From Candidatus Thiodictyon intracellulare (GTDB lineage: Bacteria > Pseudomonadota > Gammaproteobacteria > Chromatiales > Chromatiaceae): DNA of 7,233 nucleotides. This document shows, one piece after another, positions 1-6,456 of the stretch. The translations under genes and the position numbers were made by a program. The stretch is from NCBI GenBank assembly GCA_016292295.1, contig JADNEJ010000320.1:1-7233 (forward strand), written 5' to 3'. The notes beneath the pieces are model-generated. The model made no database searches. It was not told the DNA's origin and saw only the letters and a list, made by a program, of their open reading frames with translations. Numbering within the stretch: position 1 is the stretch's first letter; each line of letters begins with the position of its first letter.

Positions 1-83
1 TCGGCCTCGCGCTGGTCGCGCGTACGCCGGTGGGCGGCACGCAGCTCGGCGAGTTATTCGGTGGAGAGGGTCTAGTCGAGCAT
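1..83 (-). pseudogene. 5' remnant of an IS630-type transposase, cut by the window edge
   Basis: Read on the minus strand from an ATG at 83-81, the frame gives MLD, a TAG stop (72-74), TLSTE, a TAA stop (54-56), then LAELRAAHRRTRDQREA up to the window edge. The last stretch closely resembles the N-terminal segment of a common group of IS630-family transposases, which continues into a helix-turn-helix. Both stops are one C-to-T change from glutamine codons (CAG, CAA), so this looks like a decayed gene rather than an alternative frame. Only about 27 codons are visible, so the rest of the element and its integrity cannot be judged. It is a different transposase from the one at 3952-5279. The identification is from recalled family sequence and is moderately sure. 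Confidence 0.6.
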
Positions 84-358
84 AGCGACGATAGTATATC
101 GACGTCGGCCGTTTACGCTAGGGCCCTGAGCGAAAATCTCAGATGAGACGTGTATAATCCTGCAAGACGTCCTGTTAATCCTGTCTAATTTCTTGGCTCC
201 AGATCGATCGCCAAAGTGGCATCGAGAATTCCGCTCCTCGGTACTCGGGTGTAGGGTCCGCCGTGCGGACCGACCGCCTACCCTGTGAGAGGGACGGGTA
301 CGGCGACTCACGCGGCCGTCCCGGGTCCCCGCGGCCACTCAACGGGGGGCGTCAGTGC
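84..358. other. Non-coding stretch downstream of pckG with several inverted repeats
   Basis: I see no convincing gene here; the short open frames on both strands look like GC-driven shadows. The stretch lies between the 5' end of the IS630-type remnant and the stop codon of pckG, so it should contain the pckG 3' untranslated region. It holds an interrupted palindrome around AGGGCCCT (about 116-132), a perfect 7-bp-arm hairpin (255-271, listed separately) and an imperfect GC-rich hairpin with GGCCG/CGGCC outer arms (314-336), 22 nt past the pckG stop. None is followed by a T-run in the pckG direction, so no classical intrinsic terminator is supported. Confidence 0.5.
255..271. repeat. Perfect inverted repeat, 7-bp arms with a 3-nt loop
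   Basis: GGTCCGC (255-261), loop CGT, GCGGACC (265-271). A wider pair, GTAGG (251-255) and CCTAC (277-281), flanks it, though the two helices cannot both form fully because they share base 255. It lies 88 nt past the pckG stop. It could stabilise or end the pckG transcript, or be part of the decayed IS region to its left; no T-tract follows on the minus strand, so terminator function is only a possibility. Confidence 0.45.
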
Positions 359-2239
359 TCAACCCAACTTCGCCGCGTCCGCCAGGTCCCAGACCGGCGG
401 GGAGTGGCGCAGCCGCGCCAGTTGCAGGTCGCGCTCCAACTCCATCTCTTGCGGCAGGTGGTCGCCGAAGAGGGTGAAGAGGTCTTCCTGATCATTGGTC
501 TCGTGGCGAGCGATCTCGGTATCGATGTTGTTGATGGCAGCGTAGACGTCCTTGGAAAACTCCAGTCCCTTCCAGTCAAAGGCGTCGTAGTAGGGGACCC
601 AGCCGAGCGGGCTCTCGATGGCGGCCCCGCAGTGGTTGCAGCGGTCGATGATCCATTTTAGGACCCGCATGTTCTCCCCGTAGCCGGGCCACATGAAGCG
701 GCCGTACTCGTCCTTGCGGAACCAGTTGACGCGGAAGATACGCGGCGGGGTGGCGACCATCTGGCGGCCAATGCGCAGCCAGTGGCGCCAGTAGTCCCCC
801 ATGTTGTAGCCGCAGAAGGGGAGCATGGCCATGGGGTCACGCCGCATGCCGGCCTGCCCGATGGCGGCGGCGGTGGCCTCCGAGCCCATGGTGGCGGCCA
901 TATAGACGCCGTGTTCCCAGTTGTAGCTCTGAAAGGCCAGCGGAAAGTGCTTGCTCACCCGCCCGCCGAACAGGAAGGCGCTGATCGGCACGCCCTTGGG
1001 GTTCTCCCATTCGGGGTCGATGCAGGGACACTGGGAGGCCGGGGCGGTGAAACGGGCATTGGGGTGGGCGGCGGGGATGCCGGAGCGCGGGGTCCAGTCG
1101 TTGCCCTTCCAGTCGATCAGGTGCTCCGGGGGTTCCTGGGTCAGGCCCTCCCACCAGATGTCGCCGTCGTCGGTCAGCGCGCAGTTGGTGAAGATACAGT
1201 TGGCATAGAGAGTGTCAATGGCATTGGGGTTGGACTCGGGGCTGGTCCCCGGAGCGACGCCGAAGAAGCCGGCCTCCGGGTTGATAGCATAGAAGCGGCC
1301 GTCGTCCTTATTGGGTTTGATCCAGGCGATGTCGTCGCCGACGGTGGTGACCTTCCAGCCCTCGAACCCAGTGGGCGGGATCAGCATGGCGAAATTGGTC
1401 TTGCCGCAGGCGCTCGGGAAGGCGGCCGTCACATACTGCTTCTTCTTCTTCCCCTGCTGGTCGGGGGGTGGCTCGACCCCGAGGATCAGCATGTGTTCGG
1501 CGAGCCACCCCTCGTCACGGGCCATGACGGAGGCGATGCGCAGCGCCAGGCACTTCTTGCCGAGCAGGGCGTTACCGCCGTAGCCGCTGCCGTAGGACCA
1601 GATCTCCCGGGTCTCTGGGAAGTGAGCGATGTACTTGTCCTCGATCCGCGGGGCACAGGGCCAGGGCAGGTCTCGCTCCCCGTCCTCCAGGGGGGCCCCG
1701 ACCGAGTGCAGACAGGGGATGAATTCACCGTCCTTCCCCAGGGTGTCCAGCACCTTCTGGCCCATGCGGGTCATGATGCGCTGGTTGGTCACGACATAGG
1801 GCGAGTCGGTGAGCTGGACTCCGATGTGGGCAATGTGTGAGCCAATCGGCCCCATGCTGAAGGGGATGACGTAGAGGGTGCGCCCGTGCATCGAGCCCCG
1901 GAAGGCCTCGGTCAGGATCTCCTTCATCTCCCCCGGGTCCTTCCAGTTGTTGGTCGGGCCGGCCTCCTCCTCGCGCCGGGAGCAGATGAAGGTCCGCTCC
2001 TCCACCCGCGCCACGTCGCTCGGGTGGGAGCGCGCCAGGAAGCTGTTGGGGCGCTTCTGCGCGTTGAGACGTACGAAGGTGCTGCTCGCCACCATCTCCT
2101 CGCAGAGTCGGTCGTACTCGGCTTGGGAGCCGTCGCACCAGTAGATGCGGTCCGGCTCGCAGAGTTTGGCCATCTCGTCGACCCAGTTCAGGAGCCGGGG
2201 GTGGGCGGTGCGCGCCGCACCATCGTGGGTCTTGGTCAT
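359..2239 (-). CDS. pckG: Phosphoenolpyruvate carboxykinase, GTP type
   Basis: This cytosolic enzyme converts oxaloacetate and GTP to phosphoenolpyruvate, CO2 and GDP, the entry step of gluconeogenesis; in autotrophs it can also work anaplerotically. The 626-residue product has the normal length for the GTP family and its signatures in order: substrate arginine R78 in ARVEERT, Y220-GGNALLGKK with K228/K229 and H249 near the metal, the P-loop FPSACGKTN (274-282, with the family's reactive cysteine C278), the kinase-2 motif GDDIAWI (301-307), and N394/R396 and R427. The spacing of these residues matches vertebrate PEPCK as I recall it. The frame stays open 66 codons further upstream, but that extension has no family resemblance. 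The ATG at 2239 is preceded by GAGG 11 nt away and starts directly before the conserved N-terminal region. It lies 145 bp downstream of the MGS-amidohydrolase gene on the same strand. It is not the ATP-type enzyme (PckA) of enteric bacteria. Confidence 0.97.
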   Translation of the reverse strand: MTKTHDGAARTAHPRLLNWVDEMAKLCEPDRIYWCDGSQAEYDRLCEEMVASSTFVRLNAQKRPNSFLARSHPSDVARVEERTFICSRREEEAGPTNNWKDPGEMKEILTEAFRGSMHGRTLYVIPFSMGPIGSHIAHIGVQLTDSPYVVTNQRIMTRMGQKVLDTLGKDGEFIPCLHSVGAPLEDGERDLPWPCAPRIEDKYIAHFPETREIWSYGSGYGGNALLGKKCLALRIASVMARDEGWLAEHMLILGVEPPPDQQGKKKKQYVTAAFPSACGKTNFAMLIPPTGFEGWKVTTVGDDIAWIKPNKDDGRFYAINPEAGFFGVAPGTSPESNPNAIDTLYANCIFTNCALTDDGDIWWEGLTQEPPEHLIDWKGNDWTPRSGIPAAHPNARFTAPASQCPCIDPEWENPKGVPISAFLFGGRVSKHFPLAFQSYNWEHGVYMAATMGSEATAAAIGQAGMRRDPMAMLPFCGYNMGDYWRHWLRIGRQMVATPPRIFRVNWFRKDEYGRFMWPGYGENMRVLKWIIDRCNHCGAAIESPLGWVPYYDAFDWKGLEFSKDVYAAINNIDTEIARHETNDQEDLFTLFGDHLPQEMELERDLQLARLRHSPPVWDLADAAKLG

Positions 2240-2384
2240 GGCGGAGTAATCCTCGCTTGGGCAAAGAGAGTGGAGCCGATCAGGGTCTGAAGGACGAACG
2301 CGGGGAAGCAGTCGGCCGTGGGGGATCTGCGCAGGGCCACGACCACCCGGCGCCCGCGCCCGCGTCCGACTGGCCGCCGTGAGT
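2240..2384. other. GC-rich spacer between the MGS-amidohydrolase gene and pckG
   Basis: These 145 bp separate two genes on the minus strand. I see no hairpin with a T-run that would end the upstream transcript and no convincing -35/-10 pair, so either read-through into pckG or an unrecognised promoter is possible. A short tandem-like run of GCGGGC units lies at about 2350-2366. Reading past the TAA of the upstream gene in its own frame gives only low-complexity Gly/Ala/Pro-rich residues with no resemblance to the missing C-terminal part of a cytosine deaminase, so that gene is not simply cut by a recent stop. Confidence 0.5.
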
Positions 2385-3830
2385 TTAAGCCATCGGGGCG
2401 CTTGGCGGCACTGCAAATCCGGACTTGTCAGTGGCAATCGAGGAAACCACGTCGATGTCGTAGTAGCGGGCCGCCTCCATGAGCAGGCGGCATTCTACCC
2501 ACATATCCCCATCGACCAGCGGCATGAAGAGATCATAGATGTTGTCGACGCCCATCACGACCCTGACACCCTGGTGCAGCAGCGCCGTTACGGGCGCTAT
2601 GGAGTTGTGTATCGGGGCGGTCCGATAGGACAGTTGGCGCATGCTCAAGGCGGCGGAAGGGCAGACAATGAACGCCACCTTGGCCTCGCGACACATGGCG
2701 ATGACCCGGCGCTGGTAACGCTCATCATGCGCCGCTAGTGAGATGCTGTGCACGGCCCGGACACGGCCGTGGAGGCCGAATTCCATGGTCTTCAATGCCA
2801 GCAACTCGGTTTCGACCTCGTCGGGGTTGTTCTCCTGGTCCACGTGCACGTCGACCGGCTTATTGAGATCACGGGCCAAGCTGAAGATGAAGTCCAGGTG
2901 TTTCTCGGGCTGGGGGCGATCCTTGGACGGCAGGCCGCCGATCACGTCGGCCTTTTCGCAGGCGCGCACGAACTCGCCTTGCGAGTCTGGTTCCAGCACC
3001 CCTTGGAGCGGCTGCACCGCAATCTCCAGGCGGATCTGATCGCGGAAGCGCTCCTTCAGCAGCAGTGCCGCGTCGATCGGCATCTGGCCGACGGTGGTGT
3101 CGGCGTCTACAAAGGTGCGGCAGTAGGTCACGCCTTGCGAAATCATCTTCCTGACCGCGCGCTCCATGCGTTCGAGGAGGTCCTCCGGAGTATAGTTTTC
3201 CTTAAGGTATTTGTACAGCTTCCATTTCGCCTGCATGTCCACCTGTCCGAGCTTCAGATTCTCGGTGGAGATCAGGTAGGCCTTGTCGAAATGGGCGTGG
3301 TGACAGGCGAAGCCCCCCTTGGCGGCGACGCGCCGCAGAAAATCGCGCTTCAGATTCCAGGGTTCGGTCGGGTCGGACAGCTTATAGCGATACTGGCCCG
3401 CCTGGTGCTTGCGCAGCATCTCCCGGATGGCGATCATTGCCACTTCGGCGTCGGTGTAGATCGGGATGCCCGCCTCAATAGACAGAGAGCGGATCAGGTT
3501 GCAGTCAGACGCCTCGTCGTAGTCGTTGTTGCCGGTCAGGACGTTCACGACCATGTCGAACCGGTTGGTTTCCAAAAATGACCGAATATTGGGCAAGTGG
3601 GAATCGTTGATCTTATGGAGCAGGATATTCGCAATGCCGTTGCTAACCAGGAAGCGACTGGTGCCGGGCGTGGCATAGAGCTGAACGTTGGCCTCTTTCA
3701 AACGGCGCAGGCCCGGTAACATTGCCTGCTTGTCTGAAGGTTTGCCGGCGCTGACCAGGACATTCGTGGGCGTCTTACCCAAGAGCTTCAGGTTGAACGC
3801 GACGGCTTCGAGCGAGATATCTTCGTGCAT
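2385..3830 (-). CDS. MGS-like effector domain fused to a cytosine-deaminase-like amidohydrolase
   Basis: Two domains are visible in 481 residues. Residues about 22-137 form an MGS-like domain of the kind at the C-terminus of carbamoyl-phosphate synthetase (CarB). K34, T54 and T57 (in ATPGTS), K73 and probably N96 match CarB residues that hold UMP/IMP phosphate, while the catalytic GD and PHD motifs of true methylglyoxal synthase are absent. Residues about 166-470 resemble CodA-type cytosine deaminases: H178-A-H180-F-D, H329 in DVHVD, H361 and D429 in GVDNIYD. Two CodA active-site residues appear changed: catalytic E217 is Q332, and Q156 is L275. The sequence ends about 50 residues after D429, so the beta-sandwich segments that usually flank the barrel are missing. 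The ATG at 3830 has only a weak GGAA 8 nt upstream. Inference: a soluble deaminase or hydrolase controlled by a phosphorylated metabolite; the substrate is unknown. It is not a dihydroorotase, lacking HxHxR. Before the IS630 insertion it lay 34 bp after mlaA. Confidence 0.85.
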   Translation of the reverse strand: MHEDISLEAVAFNLKLLGKTPTNVLVSAGKPSDKQAMLPGLRRLKEANVQLYATPGTSRFLVSNGIANILLHKINDSHLPNIRSFLETNRFDMVVNVLTGNNDYDEASDCNLIRSLSIEAGIPIYTDAEVAMIAIREMLRKHQAGQYRYKLSDPTEPWNLKRDFLRRVAAKGGFACHHAHFDKAYLISTENLKLGQVDMQAKWKLYKYLKENYTPEDLLERMERAVRKMISQGVTYCRTFVDADTTVGQMPIDAALLLKERFRDQIRLEIAVQPLQGVLEPDSQGEFVRACEKADVIGGLPSKDRPQPEKHLDFIFSLARDLNKPVDVHVDQENNPDEVETELLALKTMEFGLHGRVRAVHSISLAAHDERYQRRVIAMCREAKVAFIVCPSAALSMRQLSYRTAPIHNSIAPVTALLHQGVRVVMGVDNIYDLFMPLVDGDMWVECRLLMEAARYYDIDVVSSIATDKSGFAVPPSAPMA

Positions 3831-3867
3831 GGGCTAAGTTCCGGATGCGAATGTGAAGGCCAGGCTA

Positions 3868-3881
3868 GTACCACACGATTG
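3868..3881 (+). repeat. Left terminal inverted repeat of the IS630 element
   Basis: GTACCACACGATTG, preceded by CTA. The right end read on the minus strand is GTACCTCGCGATGG, also preceded by CTA. Including the CTA, 14 of 17 bases agree. The mismatches suggest decay of an originally better pair. Confidence 0.7.
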
Positions 3882-3886
3882 AAATC

Positions 3887-3916
3887 ATAATGCTATTTCT
3901 TTGAATATGTTGTAAG
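3887..3916 (-). promoter_or_regulatory. Weak outward-facing promoter candidate in the IS left end
   Basis: On the minus strand CTTACA (3916-3911) and CATTAT (3892-3887) are separated by 18 bp; each matches the sigma-70 consensus at 4 of 6 positions. It lies inside the AT-rich leader of the IS630 element, about 57 nt upstream of the MGS-amidohydrolase start, pointing towards it. If real, it would be an IS-supplied promoter for a gene that the insertion may have cut off from mlaA. In AT-rich sequence such matches also arise by chance. Confidence 0.3.
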
Positions 3917-4574
3917 CTATTATTTTTTAAGAATTGTACTGATTTTCTGCGATGTCCTTACTGCGTGCTGCCCCTGTCCCTGTAACCGATCGTGAGCGTC
4001 GACAACTGAAGACGCTTGAACGACAACCGACCTGTCCGCAGCAACTTGCGATGCGCGCACGGATTATCTTGTTGGCGAGTCGAGACGTCGGCGTGCGGGC
4101 GACGGCCGACGAACTCGGTATCGGCCGATCTACCGTCCAAGCTTGGCGGCGGCGGTGGACGGAGTACTCCGACGCCAGCGTCATGGAGCGGTTGTCGGAT
4201 GCCCCGCGGCCCGGTACGCCAGCGATTTTCACGGCCGAGCAGATCTGCGCGGTGGTGGCCCTGGACTGCGAAGACCCGCGCGAGAGTAGGCGAGCCATCA
4301 CCCATTGGACACAAGGGGAAGTCGCCGATAAGGCGATGGAACGGGGGATTGTCCCGAGCATCTCGTCGCGCTCTATCGGGCGCTTTTTTAAAATCAGCGG
4401 ACATCAAACCGCATCGCAGTCGCGGCTGGCTGAACGCCAAACCAGATCCCCAGTTCGCGGAGAAACTCCACGACATCTGCGAGACGTACCGTCTGGCCCC
4501 GGAGCAGGCGGCAGCGGGAGTTCAGACGATCTCGGTTGACGAAATGAGCGGAATACAGGCACTTGAGCGCATAG

Positions 4575-4594
4575 GGCCTTGATCACAAATCCGC
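4575..4594 (+). repeat. Left inverted repeat of the MITE-like element
   Basis: Twenty bases that pair with 4679-4698, with two mismatches (at 4586 and 4589). The similarity stops sharply on the inner side. Confidence 0.75.
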
Positions 4595-4678
4595 TCAAGG
4601 CCGGCTGGCCCATGTGGGTTTGCGCGCGCAAGAGCACGTTCTGCAAGGGAGCGGCGACGCCGGGACTGAACAAGGTGG

Positions 4679-4698
4679 GCGGAATTATGATCAAGGCC
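4679..4698 (-). repeat. Right inverted repeat of the MITE-like element
   Basis: Reverse-complement partner of 4575-4594, 18 of 20 identical. Five extra bases (AGTGT) lie between it and the duplicated ATA, against one base on the left side. Confidence 0.75.
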
Positions 4699-5300
4699 AG
4701 TGTATAGCGCCGACGCAGCCAATGACCTCGGGACGGGTCGAGCGCCGCGAGTTCGAGTATAAGCGCCACGGCACCCATACCTTGATTGCCGGGTTTAACG
4801 TCGCGGCCGGCAAGGTGGCTCGGCAACTCGGCCAGACGCGAACCGAAGACGATCTCGCGCGTTTCCTATCCCTCATTTTTGCTGCGTGTCCGGCGGAGTC
4901 GCAATTGCACCTCGTCATGGACAATCTCAATACCCATTCCTCAGAATCCGTCGTGCGTTGAGTCGCGGATGCCATCGGCTTTAACGGTGACCTCGGCGTC
5001 AAAGGCAAATGTGGAATTCTCGAGTCCATGGCGACGCGCCAAGCGTTTCTTTGCGATCCCACGCATCGCGTCGTCTTTCATTTCACGCCTAAACACTGTT
5101 CATGGTTGAATTAGGTTGAAATTTTGTTCTCGATCTTGGCCCGCAAAGTTGTTCGACAAGAAAATTTTCTTTCGGTAGAAAATCTATGCGATAAGATCAA
5201 CAAATTCATCGACTACTTCAATGAGACAATGGCCAAGACTTTCCGCTGGACATACCAGGGCAAGCCGCTGGCGGCCTAGCAGGAAGTGGTCCTAGCGATA

Positions 5301-5314
5301 CCATCGCGAGGTAC
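5301..5314 (-). repeat. Right terminal inverted repeat of the IS630 element
   Basis: Read on the minus strand: GTACCTCGCGATGG, partner of 3868-3881. Base 5314, the last of the element, is also the final G of the mlaA TAG stop. The flanking base at the target site is identical, so the stop is kept. Confidence 0.7.
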
Positions 5315-6162
5315 TAGTCCCCGTGCGAATCCAGCGGTGTCTCTGCCGACTTGGACGCCGGGGGTCTGGACCCTGCCCGCTGGCCGAGTGCCGGCTTGGC
5401 CCCGCCGCGGAACTCAACGTCGGCCCAGATGCCTCCCTGATCCTCGGCCTCCGGTGGATTGCCGTCGTAGACGAGATTTTGGCGTCGTTGCAGATAGGCG
5501 TCGCGCAGGAACACGTAGGGGTCCGGAGCGGCATCCTCCAGGACCTCACTCGCCCCCAAGTGGTCCGCACGGAAGTCCACCATCCGCAGTGCCCCTAAAC
5601 CCCAATGGATCTTGCCCGTCTGGATGTTGAAGAAGGGGTCGGTTACCAGATCCCCGGCGAAGCCGAGAGTGTCGCGCAAGTCGTTGGGTCCGAAGATCGG
5701 CAGTATGAAGTAGGCGCCGGTTGGGAGACCCCAGTAGCCCAGGGTCTGGCCGAAGTCCTCCTTGTAACTCGGCAGCCCGAGATTGGTGGCCACGTCCAGG
5801 AAGCCTAGGACACCAAGCGTGGAATTGACGATGAGCCGCCCGATATCGTTGGCAGCCCTTGACATCTTGAACTGCAGGATATTGTTGACGAGCGAGGTTA
5901 CGTCGTCGATGTTGTCGAAAAAGTTGGTGATGCCGCGATCGACCGCCTCCGGGGTGATCGCCTTATAGCCCTTAGCCAGCGGCTGCATAAATGCCTTATC
6001 GAAGTCGCTGTTGAAACGGTACACCGCCCGGTTGTAAGGCTCCAGCGGGTCACGTGGGTCAGCGACTCGATGGGGTTGGGAGGCACAGCCAGCGGCCAGC
6101 AGTGCCGCCAGCGCCGACCCAGCCACCCGGCGGGTCCCTGCTCCGGTCTTCCAATCGCGCAT
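5314..6162 (-). CDS. mlaA: MlaA (VacJ) outer-membrane lipoprotein
   Basis: MlaA sits in the outer membrane with porins and removes mislocalised phospholipids from the outer leaflet, passing them to MlaC and the MlaFEDB transporter, which keeps the outer membrane asymmetric. The 282-residue product begins with basic residues, a short hydrophobic stretch and a lipobox ending LLAAGC (C26), so the mature lipoprotein is about 257 residues. The family hallmark DPLEPYNRAVYRFN spans 38-51, followed by NFFDNIDD (80-87), the NSTLGVLGFLDVA block (113-125), FGQTLGYWGLPTG (137-149) and LPIFGPNDLRDTLG (154-167). The C-terminal tail (from about 250) is Pro/Ser/Ala-rich and probably disordered. The ATG at 6162 has a strong GGGGGA 9 nt upstream. 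Other mla genes are not in the window. An IS630 element is inserted exactly at the stop codon, which reads TAG both with and without the element. Confidence 0.95.
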   Translation of the reverse strand: MRDWKTGAGTRRVAGSALAALLAAGCASQPHRVADPRDPLEPYNRAVYRFNSDFDKAFMQPLAKGYKAITPEAVDRGITNFFDNIDDVTSLVNNILQFKMSRAANDIGRLIVNSTLGVLGFLDVATNLGLPSYKEDFGQTLGYWGLPTGAYFILPIFGPNDLRDTLGFAGDLVTDPFFNIQTGKIHWGLGALRMVDFRADHLGASEVLEDAAPDPYVFLRDAYLQRRQNLVYDGNPPEAEDQGGIWADVEFRGGAKPALGQRAGSRPPASKSAETPLDSHGD

Positions 6163-6456
6163 TTGCGTAGATCCCCCAACGCCCGGTCGGGCGCGGCTCG
6201 TTGAAAAAAAATAGCCAGTCAGGCCGCAAAGTATTAAAAAGGCTTAGTATGTTAGAGCCTGATTGGGCCTGTGTGGCCGCTCGGCGCGCTCACCCTCGCC
6301 AGGTCAAGACGCTATTGTAGTTCTTTGTGCCCGCAGCGCCTTGACGGTTGTGTGTGCTCACCGCCCGCAGCCGGGCCGGCGAGCGGGGCAGCGCACGAAG
6401 CCTCGCCGGGCTCGCCCCGGTTTGGCAACTGGGCGCCGCCCCCGTATGCTGTCGCG
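6163..6456. other. Divergent intergenic region between mlaA and rnt
   Basis: The region holds the 5' leaders of two diverging genes. Its centre (about 6201-6260) is AT-rich, including an A8 run, unlike the GC-rich surroundings, and is the likely place for promoters of both genes. I could not find a convincing -35/-10 pair on either strand. The rnt-proximal part (about 6355-6445) is very GC-rich. An open frame continues upstream of rnt in the rnt frame to 6271, but it has no family resemblance. Confidence 0.5.
6180..6193. repeat. Inverted repeat in the mlaA leader
   Basis: CGCCCG, loop GT, CGGGCG: a perfect 6-bp-arm repeat 18 to 31 nt upstream of the mlaA start, just outside its Shine-Dalgarno. 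With a 2-nt loop it is more natural as a near-palindromic protein-binding site than as an RNA hairpin, unless the inner pair opens. Function unknown. Confidence 0.35.

Larger units (their letters stand above)
4574..4703. mobile_element. Small MITE-like element inserted in the IS630 transposase
   Basis: These 130 bp interrupt an otherwise continuous transposase reading (GIQALERI before, APTQPM after) and are flanked by ATA at 4571-4573 and 4704-4706, consistent with a TA or ATA target duplication. Near-terminal inverted repeats are GGCCTTGATCACAAATCCGC (4575-4594) and the reverse complement of 4679-4698, GGCCTTGATCATAATTCCGC, agreeing at 18 of 20 positions. The outermost bases are uneven: one base outside the left repeat and five outside the right. 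A perfect 12-bp palindrome, TTGCGCGCGCAA (4620-4631), lies near the centre. No transposase is encoded. A 41-codon open stretch (4579-4701) crosses it on the plus strand, ending at a TAG at 4705-4707, but has no start or recognised homology. It could be a MITE moved in trans by an IS630/Tc1-type enzyme; the family is not recognised. Confidence 0.7.
3952..5279 (+). pseudogene. IS630-family DDE transposase, inactivated
   Basis: Intact relatives cut and rejoin DNA at TA sites using a DDE catalytic core. The frame from ATG 3952 gives an N-terminal helix-turn-helix (residues about 47-69, GVRATADELGIGRSTVQAW) and the IS630 middle region up to SSRSIGRF. A run of six T then four A (4384-4393) shifts the frame by +1; one T fewer restores FLKSADIKPHRSRGWL. 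At 4574 a 133-bp insertion splits GIQALERI from APTQPMTSGRVERREFEY. Further on, TGA at 4959-4961 interrupts SESVVR/VADAIGF and TAG at 5112-5114 interrupts SWLN/VEILFSIL, where relatives have Gln. The gene ends at TAG 5277-5279 after MAKTFRWTYQGKPLAA. All three catalytic acids can still be read: D in VDEM (4538-4540), D in MDNLNTH (4920-4922) and E in VEILF (5118-5120). No good ribosome binding site precedes the ATG. Confidence 0.9.
3868..5314 (+). mobile_element. Decayed IS630-family insertion sequence with TA duplication in a CTAG site
   Basis: The ends are set by a degenerate inverted-repeat pair (3868-3881 and 5301-5314; 11 of 14 bases match) flanked by TA at 3866-3867 and 5315-5316. Joining the flanks across the TA restores CTAG, the target preferred by IS630, which duplicates TA. 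The interior is one transposase gene with about 84 bp of AT-rich leader and 35 bp of trailer. The element is 1447 bp, of which 133 bp come from a later insertion (4574-4703 plus a duplicated ATA). The transposase is broken in several places, so the element cannot move by itself. It sits exactly in the stop codon of mlaA and upstream of the MGS-amidohydrolase gene. Confidence 0.8.

Noticed and set aside
782..1840. A 352-codon open frame on the plus strand
   Set aside because: It is antisense to pckG, has biased Gly/Val/Ala-rich composition typical of a shadow frame in GC-rich DNA, and shows no family motif, while pckG on the other strand is unmistakable.
2240..2437. An upstream start for pckG at 2437
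   Set aside because: The 66 extra residues are Arg/Pro-rich and unlike any PEPCK N-terminus, and would overlap the end of the upstream gene; the ATG at 2239 has a GAGG site and precedes the conserved region.
2385..3350. A dihydroorotase domain, which would mimic CAD directly
   Set aside because: The metal motif is HAHFD, without the Arg of the dihydroorotase HxHxR signature, and the downstream [12 protein letters not shown] segment matches cytosine deaminase.
2748..3581. A 277-codon open frame on the plus strand
   Set aside because: Antisense shadow of the MGS-amidohydrolase gene; its sequence mirrors the conserved codons of that gene and has no recognisable domain.
3420..3770. A methylglyoxal synthase activity for the N-terminal domain of the fusion protein
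   Set aside because: The catalytic GD(QQ) and PHD motifs of MgsA are absent; the domain resembles the regulatory MGS domain of carbamoyl-phosphate synthetase instead.
3938..5290. An alternative terminal repeat pair for the IS630 element (3938-3950 with 5279-5290)
   Set aside because: It matches at only 7 of the first 9 positions and is not flanked by a duplicated TA; the 3868-3881/5301-5314 pair is longer and sits at a restored CTAG target.
6271..6456. An upstream start at 6271 extending RNase T by 62 residues
   Set aside because: The extension has no family resemblance and the product would be far longer than the family norm; the start at 6457 gives 217 residues with catalytic positions offset by one from E. 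coli.
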